Counted from the first letter of the stretch, positions 27,955 through 39,720 are shown. The stretch: DNA of 64,000 nucleotides from Ziziphus jujuba (GCF_031755915.1 NC_083383.1:31537501-31601500), one strand, 5' to 3'. Numbers and translations: made by a program. Notes: generated by a model not told the origin, from the letters alone.

Positions 27955-29225
27955 TCCTTTGGTTTAATAGTCTTAATTCAAAGTAAAATTTTTTCTGAAA
28001 ACTGTAAAAAATTCGTAACAAATCCTGAAAGTAATCTTTTTAAGACATAAAATCAAACAAAACAAAATTTGTTAAATGATTTATAATAAAATGCATTTAA
28101 ACAATTAAAAAATCCAAAAACAAAAATACCCTTAATTTTAATTTGGAAACTAACCATTAATTTATTAATATTTTCTCGCAATTGAAAATAGAAAGAAAAT
28201 TGAGAAATAATTATCAGGAAAGAAACAACTTTCCTGCCACGTTCAGTTCGTGCGAACAAAAGGAAAACCAACAGGGAACGACAACTTTTCCTGCCACGTC
28301 ATTCTCACACTCTCTCTGCCTTTGTACCATATCAAATCGTCTTACATCCCGCAGAACCGGCGCTTTTTTTTTTTTTTTTTTTTTGTAACAGTATGTATCA
28401 ATTCTTACATCATCATGTAATGATTACAGTTCGTGTGTAAAACTGTTTTTCGAATTCTCTCACTCACACTTTCATGCACACATTCTTCTATATTTCAGTG
28501 ACACCTGCATATAAGCCAGAATAGAATTTATCTATGCATCTTCATTTATCCACATCATCAACTTGTCTCTACGTAGGGATTATACTTCAACAAAATTGAC
28601 TTTTTTAAAATAATATTTAATATTAAATTTTTTATTTTATAAAATAATTTGATTTTAGCATTTTCCATTTCTAAATATAATATTATAATCTATGCACTCT
28701 TGTTTCTTGTATGACAATTAATCATCCATATTAACCAAAAATCATCAATTCCTTCTCTCTCTCTCTCTTTTGCGTGTGTATGTGTATGTGAATAAAAATC
28801 ATCAATTTTTTTAATTGACCACTCTTATTCCAAATGATAAATTCCTATCTGTATGTCACAGTTCTACTTAATTATTCAATATATCTAAAAAATATATAAA
28901 CAAATTCGTTAATTGCATTGATTTTTGTTTTTTTTCAACAGGAACAACATATTTTATGTGAGATAAATCAGTTTTTGAAAATCACATGAAATTATATTTC
29001 CCATTTTATTATTATTATTATTATGATGATGATGTTGATCAATTTAAAGGTGTCATGGAAAAGCCAGTTGATTATTATGAAATTCTTGTTGATCATCTTT
29101 TATTTATTCATTTTTTTTTTCAGAACTTCTTATTTTATTTTACTTTATTTGGTCAAGGGAAAATTTTCGTTTTAGCCTTCTGTTTTCGTACTTTTTGCAC
29201 AGTTGAATTTTAAATTTGGAATTTT
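27955..29225. repeat. Diverged fourth copy of part of block B
   Basis: The sequence follows 1440-2760 in order: AATAATCTTTTAAA-like start, the TCCAAAAACAAAAA segment, the AGCAT(C/T)TTCCATTT segment with AATATAATATTATA, the AAAATCATCAATT segment, ATT repeats and the GTACTTTTTGCACA end. Substitutions and indels are frequent, so it is older than copies 1-3. It is inserted between two copies of the 27.3-kb segment. No gene is recognised. Confidence 0.65.
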
Positions 29226-30560
29226 TTACTATAACCATTTCATATTTCATTTTTTGATTCACTTTGTGGTTAAACAGTCGGTCAATCTGTATGTTTGACT
29301 AAAATGATTTTTTTACTTTTCAACTTATTTATTGTATACATCTAATTCCTTAATTATTTTTGTTTTCAAATAATTAAATTTCTAATGCATGACTAAATTT
29401 GTTATGTATTTATCCTTTAAAAGGATTAATTATTATTAAGCTCAATGTCAATGCTAATTCTTTGAAAAATAGAATACGCTTTTCAATTCGGAAGAATTGT
29501 AGCCACGAATTATGTTAACCAATAACACTCACTCTGGAAACTAAATCATCAATGCCATGCATGACTAGCTACGTAAAATGGATTTGGGGCCTTTTGTTTT
29601 TATTTTTTCCATATGGCGCCAAAAGTAAAACGGATTTGGGAGGTTTTATTATTTAAAATGGCAGGAGTTTAGAAGATTCCGACTTAACAATAAGAAAATT
29701 TTGTATAAATATAAAATTTATTTTTATTTGAGAATCTGCAACGGAAAACTGTGATGAAATTAAACCAGCCCTTTGCCAACTCTGTACACAACGAATCAAC
29801 ACCCACAACACAGTACGAACACGCAGCTCCCTAATTTCATTACACAGCTAGCAAGCTGGCTCATTTCATTGCCCAATTTGCCCTCACCATTAAATGAAAC
29901 TTGCTTAACGCTCAACTTCTATTTGTCCACTTTTTTTTGTTTTTTTTTTCTCCCTATTTGTCCATTGTTAAAAATATTTTTCAGATACGCTTAATTAGTA
30001 TATGCATATAAGTTTTTAATTTTTGTTTCACTTTAACTTCTTTAGTAGATAAATTATTAGTCAACTTATATATGATTCATTAACTATTTTTGTTTTCCAA
30101 TAAGAATTTTATGCATGACGAATTGTTTTGCCAAAGTTCTTTTGTCACAAAGATTAAAAAGAAAAAAATTGTTGAATTCAGAGAAAGAAAACATTTGGGA
30201 GTTAATGACGTTTGGTATAGGAATTGGGCATGGTTGTTGTACAAGTCCATATTTTTGTCAGATAAATTTTTTTTTTTTTTTTGGTAAATAGATAAATTCT
30301 TTTTTGGGTCATATATTCGTGTATTGGTGTATATCTATATATATATATATATATTTGATGTTTCTTTTTATTAATATTATGTCATATTATTTGTTATGGT
30401 ATCATCAGTACCAGATTTTATCTGGTATGAACGTATTGTGCACCCTGCATGGCTTTTATCATGAAGAAATATTTTAGTTTTTCAATAAAATAATAGTTAG
30501 TTATGAAAAGGGTATCGTTGTAATTTAGAAGATTCCCTATAAGAAAATTTTACATAATTT
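29226..30560. repeat. Diverged repeats of the 27.3-27.9 kb segment
   Basis: The stretches 29226-29480 and 30000-30520 both resemble 27270-27900. The second also shares the TGTACAAGTCCATATTTTTG part, a TA repeat (30337-30356) and a GTGCACCCTGCATGGC segment corresponding to GCCCGCTTTATGGC. No gene is recognised. Confidence 0.55.
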
Positions 30561-30622
30561 AAAATTCTAATTTTATTTGAAAATCTAAAACAAAATAATG
30601 ATTAAAACCCTTTCCCACGAGA

Positions 30623-30766
30623 CTCTGTGCGCAGGCAAAACGGAATAAAACCCACACTCTGTACGTACGGAAGCGAATGAGCACCCACAACCAGCTCTGT
30701 GCGCAGGCAAAACTGACTAAAACCCACAGTCTGTACGTACGGAAGCGAATGAGCACCCACAACCGG
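30623..30766. repeat. Two tandem 72-bp repeats upstream of the channel gene
   Basis: Units 30623-30694 and 30695-30766 start CTCTGTGCGCAGGCAAAAC and contain CTGTACGTACGGAAGCGAA and GAGCACCCACAACC. They differ at only a few positions. They end about 120 bp before the first ATG of the channel gene, with a TATATTAA motif near 30799, so they lie in its probable promoter. Confidence 0.85.
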
Positions 30767-32375
30767 CTCTCTGATTTCATTGCCCTCACTCGCAGCATTA
30801 TATATTAAACTTAGCTTTTAACACGCAATTTCCATTTGTGCTCAAAAAACCTCCTCCTCCTTCCTCTCTGTGAAAATTAGTGAGAAAATGGAAGATACGC
30901 AGCTCCCTCTCTTGGGTGGTCAGGAAGTAGGTCAAAGTTCATAGGGTTCAGGGAGTTCTCAAACTAAAGGCGAAATTGTGGAACACAAGTCCCCGGAGGC
31001 ACGGTTGCCGGAAGTGGTAGCTGGTCAACAACAACCACAGGATGTTATACAGATTCAAGGAAACCCCACCATCATCATCAAAGGCAAGCTCAAAGTCATC
31101 TATGAAGGAAGCACTGTCGTTGACCTCTCAGGAACTGAAGATAACTCTGGAGCGGGCACCGATCAGGCTGTCACCGCTGGCAGGTAACATTTTCTTCTGT
31201 GTGAGGTTTCAGGTTTTATTTTCTTATTTTCCTACTTTAATTTATTTTCAAGAAAATAGAAATGGAAAATGAAACAGCATTTTGAGTGAAATAGCCATTT
31301 TTCAAAGAAAAAAATTGCATAGATGACAAAGGCTTAATTTATTTTCGATTTAGGATTGGATTTATGGGGTTTCAATTCAAATTTGTTGGAAGGAAATGTG
31401 GTCGTGGCGATCGGTTTAGATTTGTGAGATTTAATGTTTGAAATTGAAGTTAGATTTGCAATGGAGAAAAATTGTCAAGAATGAAATTCTGACTCTAGTG
31501 GGAGGATTTTCAAGCAGAAACCCGGCTGAAACCGACGGAAAATCCAAACTTTTTGGAACAGATTTCCTCTATATCCCCCACATTTTTTTTTACTGTTTTA
31601 AACCTTTTTAATTTGCTTCCAAAATCTGGGAACATCAGGCTTTTTTTCTTTCTTTTCTCTCTGTTTACTCGCTTTCCATTTTTGTTTTTGTTGTTTTTAT
31701 TGGTTATGGTCTCTTTCCTTGTATCTCTTTGATTCCATTTGGGAAAAGATTTCTGAGATTTCTTGCAAAAACCCATTAAAGCTAAGCAAATGGTTTTTTT
31801 TGTTGTTTCGGGGAAAAGGTTTATTCGATTTTGTTGTTCATGAGATTTTCCATTGGGTTTCTTGTTTATTGTTTGTGCGAAAATGTTTGCATGTTCGTTT
31901 TGTTTATGAGATTTCCCATTTGGTTTCTTGTTTGTTGAATGGTTTGTGTGAATTATTTTCTTGGATATTTTCAATGTGTGCTGGGTGGTGGATTTTGGCC
32001 TAGAAAGTTTGAGGTGAGGAGCATGCTGCTACTGGGAGTGGAAAAGCAGAGCATGGTGAGAAAGAGGAGATCGGTAACAGAGGAGAGAGAAATTACCAAA
32101 AAAACAACAATAATAAATAAATTTCAATAGACAAGGACATGTTTGTCCATCCAAGAAAAAAAAATAGCTATTTGAACTAAAATAAAAATGATTTATGATT
32201 AACTTGGGCTGAACAAACTCTTTCGACCAAGCCATATAGGTCTGGTTTTGGTTAAGGCTTAACTTTCTCTTAAATTGAGCATTAGAGAAAGTTGGGTATT
32301 AAATGGGCTACATGAGTTCGGGTCTCCCTGACACTTTTGCCTTTTAAAGAAGGGCTTGGACAAAAGTTATGGAAA

Positions 32376-33049
32376 GGGTAAATATCCGGAGAATTTGGCC
32401 CAGTATCCTTCAAAGAAGGGTGTTAATGAAATCTATCCAGTCCCGTTTTAATTTTTTTGTTTTATCCTTTTTATTTTTCCAGAACGGAGCATAAAACTTC
32501 CCAAGCAAGCCTAACTAAGCTCCGAACCTTCAATCCAGCCGCCATTTCGTCCAAGGATCTCATCTCCTGGCTCGAGCCCTATCAATTCCACACCGAGAAC
32601 ACTCCCTAATTCATGCCAAGAATGCATTGATCGAAGCAGAGAAAGCACTCTCTCTCTCTCCCATAAAGACCCAGCCCCTCACATCCTCAAAGCCTTAGCT
32701 TTAGATCTCATGGATCGGAAAAACTCCGGGCTCACTGTCTTTTCCATGCGTGAAGTCACTCTTGGAGAAGGAGCATGGGGATGCACTGGTCAAGATGCAG
32801 AGTTGAAGATGGCTATGAATCGGAAGAGGAGGATTGACTTGGCCATGGACGAAGGGGAAAAAAAAAAAAAAAAAAATCAAAGGATATTCACGCCATTTTG
32901 AATTTTTATTAAGGTTAGAATTGATACAAGGCGGTAAAACAAAAAAGATTAAAATAAGATGGGTAAATTTCATTGAGACCAATAAGATGGGTAAATTTCA
33001 TGGAGACCCTTCTTTGAAGAGTATTGGGCCAAATTCCCCTAAATATCCT
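32376..33049. mobile_element. Pack-MULE-like element that captured a TPR gene fragment
   Basis: The left arm 32376-about 32470 and the right arm about 32930-33049 are inverted copies. The arms share GGGTAAAT at or near the end, the inverse of GGGCCAAATTC, an (A)CCCTTCTTTGAAG segment and a TTTTAATNTTTTTTGTTTTA segment. The right arm has an internal 31-bp duplication (AAGATGGGTAAATTTCAT twice). Gene-derived DNA fills the space between the arms. Target duplications could not be identified, so assignment to Mutator-like elements is inference from arm length and gene content. Confidence 0.62.
32483..32862 (+). pseudogene. Fragment of a tetratricopeptide-repeat (TPR) protein gene
   Basis: Translated in pieces the DNA gives SKDLISWLEPYQFHTEN, then HAKNALIEAEKALSLSP, then SGLTVFSMREVTLGEGAWG-like sequence and ELKMAMNRKRRIDLAMDE. 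The AKNALIEAEKALSLSPxxP stretch has the helix-turn spacing of a TPR unit. The order resembles the N-terminal half of plant TPR-like proteins that carry this EAEKALSLSP motif. The frame is broken at least twice (a TAA near 32608, then a shift near 32670). It stops at a poly-A tract at 32862-32878. A TTTTTCCAG acceptor-like site precedes it. It lies inside an intron of the channel gene and between inverted repeats, so it was most likely carried in by a transposon. Confidence 0.68.
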
Positions 33050-33097
33050 TAGCCTTTTATTTTGGTGGGTATTGGGCTACATTCCCAGTTGGAAAAT

Positions 33098-33650
33098 GTC
33101 TTTAGGCCTGCATTCAAATAGTATTGTGGACTTTCTGTTATAAAACTTGGACTTAACTGATATGCGAATGGGTCTGATCTATGCTCTCTACTTCATTTTA
33201 ATAAATTTATTTTAAAAAAATGAAATTGAAAATCTCTTTAGGTCTGCATACAAGAGGGTATTGTGGACTTCCTAGTATAAAACTTGGACTTAAACTGATA
33301 TGAAAATGGGTATGGTTTATGCTCTTTATTTTTATTTTATTCAATTTATGTTTTTTTTAAAAATTTGACAATTTAAAATATCTTTGGGCCTGCATTCAAG
33401 AGATTATTATGGACTTCCTATTATAAAAACTTTTTTTTTTTTGGAACAATCCTATTATAAAAACTTGGACTTAACTGGATATGCAAATGGCTCTGGTTTT
33501 ATGCTCTCTATTTTTATTTTAATCAATTCATTTTACAAAAATATGAAATTGCAAATCGCTTTGGGCCTGCATATAAGAAGAGAGTATTGTGGACTTCATA
33601 TTACAAAACTTGGAGTAGTAACATTGGCATATGGGTTTTGTTTATACTCT
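33098..33650. repeat. Four diverged tandem repeats of about 130-180 bp
   Basis: Each unit starts with CTTTRGGYCTGCATNCAAG, continues with a GTATTGTGGACTTCC segment, TATAAAACTTGGACTTAACTG and a TATGCTCT(C/T)TA segment. Starts are near 33100, 33235, 33380 and 33558. A single related unit is found at about 50990-51080 beside the second channel copy. Confidence 0.8.
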
Positions 33651-35591
33651 CTCTATTTTCTAGGTTTATAGGTGGAAATTACATCAGTAGACAATATATT
33701 TTTACCATAAAATGAGATAAAATTACTAAACAAAAAAAGAATTCGGAAAATGATATTCAATTGCTGGAAAAGGATATTGAAACAAATGTTGCAAAAACTT
33801 TTGGTCATTGCTTCCAAAATTTTATTCAATACTTTTTTTTTTTTTTTTTGGTTTTATATTTTTGGTGAAAAAAACATTGCGTCTGCCTATTATGTTCAAA
33901 TATAGTGATCTGATCATCCACTCCTATATAGGTTACACCCAAATGATTATAGTACATATATATATATATATATATGTTAATCACCTTTAGACCATAACGA
34001 AGAAATCCAAGTTATGTTAAACAAAAATATAAAATAAAAAAGAAACCATACTACACATATGAATCTAAAATATATCCATGTTTTAAACAAGCATAGTATG
34101 ATAAATTTGAGAGTCGAAAAATATCCAATACCATTAGGCTAAATCCATATCTGTTACTACAAAAGCATCCTATCTTGTCTATCTTAGTTATTAAAAATAA
34201 AATTGTCTATCAATAGAAACTTCAGTACTCCGACCTCAAAGTAATTACTATTATTGCAGCATACTGCAATACAAGATTATGTGCATACAAATATGAAAAA
34301 TTAATGTATTAAGCATATGCAGGTGCTACTGTATGTGGAAATACTTCCTGATGATTTTGGCCTCCTTCTGTACTTTCTTTACACCTTTTGAGTTCAGCCT
34401 TTTATTCGCCCTCAATGTTGGATGGTTCATTTTGTCTCTTGATTGTGCAACGGCTGCTGTTGGCATTCCTTTTTGTATCATGGAGTTCTATCTCTGGTGG
34501 AAAGGAATCATTCAGAGGAGAAATTGTTTTGAACGGTGGTAAATCTTCTTTCTTTTTGATTTTACTAAGATTTATCCATTTTATTTTCATTGATGGTTTT
34601 ATTTTTCTCTTATACTTGTAAAACCAATACTATCTTAATTCCTTTTTTCCTTTTTTGGCTAGGATTCTTCCTGTGTTGGATATCATTGGATATACTCCTT
34701 GGATTTTTATTGACTCCATGGTAATACTTCTGGACAACTTGATGCGCATTTAAGTTCTCCGTAGATATTATATGCAGTAGTTATCTTGATTTTTATTTGA
34801 TTTTTTTTTTTTTTATATTATCTCATATAAGCTGTTGAGCTGATCTTTTTTAATAGTTACCTCAAAATTTTTTTTTTTTTCATTGCATTTTCTAACCGCT
34901 TAAATAACTATATTTGAATAGGTTAGTCCAAGTATTGTGGAGCTTATGAGGCTTTTCATCCTCACGAGGATAGTCCATGTGCGCATGGCATATACTCTTT
35001 ATAGAAATCCCTTAAGATATGATGCAAAATGGATCTTGTTCTATTGTTGATCAGAGATTTCTCTATGAATAATACGAATCAGAATTTGAAGAAGGGGAAG
35101 GAGAAGGAGTCATCATTTGAAGACGTCTGTTCTTGTTCATTATTGGGTTTTGGTGCAAATTGTGGATATAGTTGTGTTAAACTTCTTCTCTCCACATATA
35201 GAAGGTTGCATAGCTTTCTATCTCGCTACTATGTGGTCGGACCCGAAGAGCACATGGATTGGAAGCACCTTATATGCAGATTTTAGAAATCTGAATGAAG
35301 GAAAACATTATATTCCTTCCCTCTACTTTTCCATCGTCACTATGTCTACCATAGGTAATTAATCAACCAATTTGCAGCTTGTTCTTAATTGTTTTCACTA
35401 ACATATTTTGTCTAATTACTTTTAATGACATATAATTTTATTCTATTTTGCCAGGATATGGAGATTTCCACCTGGCTAATGGTCTGGAGATGAGTTTTGT
35501 GGTGATAGCAGTCCACTTCCACATCTTCTTGAGTGCTTATATAGGTGCAAAGACATCTAGATTACTTGAGAAAGTGAAACGGAAAGATTGA

Positions 35592-36660
35592 TATACATAG
35601 ATATATTAGCATATGAGATTGACATCGGAACAGCTAATACTTTAAAGGATTGGAACAACTAATACTTCAAAATCATTTAGTTACATATATAACACTACAA
35701 AAAGCTTTAGATATAAATATATGAGACTCAACGGGGTTTTGTAATTCTGGTTAAATTTTGCAAGAGTTTGATTGTATTTTGAATGCTAATGTGCAATTTT
35801 ACTGCTCATTTCTTTTTTGAATTTTAATGTTCTATTTTTGAATGCATTTTAAGATATTGAATGCGGTGTGTTACACTAAGGCTCACCTCTTAGAAATACT
35901 TAGATTAGATATTAAAGATCATATTAAGCCAGGGGGAAACATCAGAATTCTCCACTATGTTGTAACTAAGGACTTCTGTTACCATTTACAAATAGGCTAG
36001 CGACTATCTGTTCATATCAGCACAGAGTTCTAAGTATAGCCAACTGAGCTAAACAAATCAGCACCAAACAGGCTTCTCTTTCTAGTAGTAATGGAAGAAG
36101 AATCAAATTACAATGCACCAGGTTCCACCTAACATGTAATTTAAACTAATGATAAGTAAAACATGAAAACTGAAGAATATCATTCTAGTAAGAATCTTTC
36201 CTAGAAAGATGATTTGAAAAAGAAACAACAAAGCTTTGCATGAATTCTATTGCCTTGATTCAAGAACAAATATGACACCCAAATCTATATGACAGATGGT
36301 GCTAAAACCCTGGCAATGAAGCTTTAACATACGTGCAAGTGTGCAACACTAAAAGAAAAAACAATATAGTTGCAGTACTTATAATATGAAGACAACGTAT
36401 ACTTTCTACGATCAATTTTCCTTTAAAAAGTCTAGGATTTCATACAAAATAATCCTTAAAAAAAAAATGGGGATAGTTACACATTAGTCCCCTCTAAAAT
36501 CACTTAATTTCATTTTGGAGCTTTAAAATTAATTTTCCCATAATATATGGAACCGTCAAATATTGGTTATGTGTGGCACATGTGACCCTAAAATCTAATG
36601 TTTAATTTATTTTTCAATTTTCTCATTTAAAAAATTCAAAAAAAAAATTGAGAGCCTGAA
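35592..36660. other. 3' flank of the channel gene, no further gene recognised
   Basis: AT-rich DNA that may include the 3' UTR of the channel gene. A segment at about 36470-36600 resembles the ends of Mutator-like elements (TTAGTCCCCTCTAAAATCAC) but I found no partner arm. Confidence 0.45.
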
Positions 36661-37019
36661 TGTAAAAGCCCTCCCAGAGTTTCCTGTTGAAACCCTAGGA
36701 TAGTCTCGATTAGAGGAAACCTCATTCGAAATTCTATAGAAAATCTGCAGCATCTCTTTTGTAAACTAGACTCCTCCAATGTTTCCCTCTACAAAAAACT
36801 CAATCTAAAAGTACACATCTATTTTATTCCTCCCACCTTATTATAAATTTTCATAAATTGTAGGATTTCGATAACAATAGCATATGAATATAGATATGAC
36901 AAACAATTAGTAAACCGTAAAAACCTTTATAAAGTCAGGGCCTGAAATAGCCTTGATTTTTTCCCCGTCCTTACTCAACTTGGGACATACATAACACTTC
37001 ATGAACACACCAAATGCAT

Positions 37020-37160
37020 AAATGTAGATATAGGAATATAATAATAGTAGTAATAATAGTAGTGGTAGTAGTAGTAATAATAATAATAATAATGTAGATA
37101 TAAGAAATACAATGTAGATATAGGAAGATAATAATAGTAGTAATAGTAGTAGTAGTAGCA

Positions 37161-37196
<36 letters not shown>

Positions 37197-37217
37197 GTAG
37201 TAGTAGTAGTAGTAGCA

Positions 37218-37264
<47 letters not shown>
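37020..37264. repeat. TAA/TAG trinucleotide microsatellite
   Basis: Long runs of TAA alternate with TAG units, interrupted by two copies of AATGTAGATATAGGAA-like spacers. Both strands give artificial open frames (poly-Tyr on the minus strand). Confidence 0.95.
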
Positions 37265-37266
<2 letters not shown>

Positions 37267-37295
37267 AACCTTTTAAGAAATGTGGATAACCTACC

Positions 37296-37540
37296 TGAAG
37301 AATTCAATACCTGTTCAGATGTTGATACATCTGTCAGGAGGCTACAATACCTATATGAAGGTTATCATACTTGTCTGAAGGCTATGATACCTGCCCAAAG
37401 GTTACCCCACCTTTTTGAAAGCTAAATACTCACTTAAAGGCTAAGATACTTGTCTGAAAACAATAATATCTGTTCGGAGGCTAAAATACCTATTCAAAGG
37501 CTACAATGCTTGCCTGAAGGCTATAATATCTCCAAATCCA
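37296..37540. repeat. Degenerate minisatellite of about 21 bp
   Basis: About eleven imperfect units of the form GAAGGCTAYAATACYTGYCT occur head to tail. The same unit type recurs at 41775-41915 in the neighbouring copy of the LTR family. Confidence 0.8.
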
Positions 37541-38445
37541 TTAAATTACCAATTCAAATAAATACAACAATTGTGCAATTGACAATGATAATAATAATAA
37601 TAATAATAACAACAACAACAACAACAATAATAAATAGGTAAAATAGAACTACAACTAATAAATACATTATATTATTTGTACACTTGTAGAGGAGAGATGC
37701 TCGATGTATTATATAGTACACAAATACATGGTCTTATGATATTAGTAGTCCGAAGGTATATTACTACTAATACTGCTAGGGGTTGTTGTCTATAATAACT
37801 ATCCAATCCATTGGTCTCATAAGCAACAAAAATACGATATTAAGTTGTTTATGAGCCGAATCGGGTTGTTACCCTAGTACGGTGTCATGCACCTAATATA
37901 GTATAATATATATATACATATATAGATATATGTATATATCGAAAAGACATATGATGTATCATATGATATACTAGTGTTGCCAAATGATCCTTGGCATCCC
38001 AAACATCACCTTGATTGATAAAGAAGGGAGAAGAGAACCTACACGCTGTCCCATTAGCATCCTAGTTGTTCCAGTGCTAATTAACCAACTATCTTATGGC
38101 TAAAGAAGTTTAGCTAACGTTACCACAGTAGAAATACCTGTCTACTCTCACTCATCTCAGCACTCATAGGAATGGTTAAATTTGCTGTTCTTCAATTGTA
38201 TGGAGGGGACTGAAGGTATCCCCACAAAATACTTCCCTACCCTTGCTCACCCTAGCTCAAAAAGGACAATTAAATATAATCTGTGTGTTAATACATAATA
38301 TAACAGTACATTACATCAGTACTGTATAGCGCATCTATACACTAAATAGTCATATAAAATATATATAATTACAAGAACGTCGACTCCCCATAATTATATT
38401 TTTAAAATGTAATTAAATGGTCTAAATAAATAAACAAATAACTAA

Positions 38446-38883
38446 GGGCATATTTGGTTTATGGAATAAACATAGGAATAGAATTCTTATTCCATAGACT
38501 TCATTTTTTCTTATGTTTGGTAAGTTTTTGAATTTGATAATAATTATTCTATAGGAATAGATATGCCTCCATTGGAAAGACTAGAAATTCTTTTTCAAAA
38601 CCTTAGAATTCCTATTCCTATGTTTTAATTTGGATAAACTTTAAAATTAATTATCATATACAAAAAATATATAAATAAATATAAAATTTAAATTTTTATT
38701 AATTTTTATCAAATTTGAACATTTTGGGGAAAAAAATATTAATAAAAACTAAACATTGATATTAAATCAATATTTTTACCAAACATATAAATAGGAATTG
38801 TTAATTCTTTTCCCATTTTCTATTCCTATGAATAATTATCTTTTTTAAAAAAAAAATAGTTATTTTGTATATTAAACATAGCC
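38446..38883. mobile_element. Tourist/PIF-Harbinger-like MITE, 438 bp
   Basis: The left end GGGCATATTTGGTTT is an inverted match to the right end ATTAAACATAGCC. The flanks are TAA at 38443-38445 and TAA at 38884-38886, the 3-bp target expected for this superfamily. The interior carries GGAATAG/CTATTCC motifs in both orientations and no reading frame. It is nested in the 36661-41300 LTR copy. Confidence 0.8.
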
Positions 38884-39359
38884 TAAATACCTAAATGAAT
38901 AAATAAATAAATAAATAGTGAAACCTATAACATAGCTTTTGGGAAATATACTATGGTAACATCATTATGATATTGAATATTTTTACAACTTTTAATTCTA
39001 TTAGATCAGTTTGACTAAATAAATAAATACATCAATAATTTATAATTATTAGCTTTACGAAAATCATAGGCACGTATTCATTTATACAAACCCATATAAA
39101 TGTGCGTGTGTGTGCGCAAGCATATTTTAATGACATATTCACCTTATTAGAGTTGAAATTTATGATAACCTATTTCGTAAATAAAACATAAATTGACTAA
39201 TAGAGTTATTTTATTTTTAAATCAAACATAAACATCTAAACCCTTTTTTGAATTTTATAAAATACTCAATTAACAATAATTGGTTAAATAATTCCTTTAA
39301 ATCCAACTTTTAATATTAACTAATTAAATAAATAAGTATCCATATACGTATATACAAAT

Positions 39360-39377
39360 ATTTAATTATACATACCT

Positions 39378-39420
<43 letters not shown>

Positions 39421-39545
39421 GGTGAATATAAATAGATAATCTTGCAAATATAAATATAGCTTACATGCATATGACTAAACATAACCTAGCACTCTCTCTC
39501 TATATATATATATACATATATGCATATATATATATATATATATAT
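39360..39545. repeat. CA and TA dinucleotide repeats
   Basis: A CA run at 39378-39402 is followed by TA runs at 39403-39420 and 39501-39545. Further CA/TA runs lie at 40183-40212 and 40284-40333. Confidence 0.9.
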
Positions 39546-39546
39546 A

Positions 39547-39720
39547 GGAGAATTCTACGGTGTGGAAAGTCCGTATGTGGACCACATCGGAAGCCGACAC
39601 TTCTCAGACGCAAGCATAGGCTTTGATGTGCATAGTATACGGCAAAGCCGATTTTTGTATCTAAGAAGTGTAGGCTTTGGGTGCGTCTGCATGACGACCG
39701 TCTGCACCGTAAAATGACTC
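39547..39720. mobile_element. MITE of about 174 bp, related to the 958-1123 MITE
   Basis: The ends are inverted: GAGAATTCTACGGTG on the left and the inverse of GAGTCATTTTACGGTG on the right. Both arms then carry GTCCGTATG/GTCGTCATG-like sequence as in the MITE of copy B1. The core has a second inversion (GCCGACACTTCT with AGAAGTGTAGGC). It lies in a TA repeat like its relative. An open frame across it is incidental. Confidence 0.7.

Larger units (their letters stand above)
30888..35591 (+). pseudogene. Truncated Shaker-type K+ channel gene, SKOR/GORK-like, probably inactive
   Basis: The product would be a plasma-membrane K+ channel of the plant outward-rectifier type. Probable exons: 30888-31183, 34323-34538, 34663-34720, 34922-35354 and 35455-35591, all with GT-AG borders and matching phases. 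Exon 2 encodes S1-S2, with FFTPFEF matching the FFTPLEF-type motif of SKOR/GORK. Exon 3 resembles S3 and exon 4 S4 (LTRIVHVR), S5 (GCIAFYLAT) and TWIGS. Exons 4-5 join to form the pore filter TMSTIGYGDF. The protein ends KVKRKD soon after S6, without the cyclic-nucleotide-binding, ankyrin and KHA domains of the family. An in-frame TAG lies at 30942-30944, and TGA codons at 35048-35050 and 35066-35068 separate S4 from S5, where the coding-like frame shifts. Membership of exon 1 rests only on phase and position; it matches no domain I know. Confidence 0.75.

Noticed and set aside
31510..31974. 154-codon minus-strand frame rich in Lys and Asn
   Set aside because: It lies in the channel-gene intron and is dominated by A-rich codons with two imperfect repeats (KKPNGKSH); no family resemblance.
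36999..37307. 102-codon minus-strand frame of poly-Tyr
   Set aside because: Pure translation of the TAA/TAG microsatellite.
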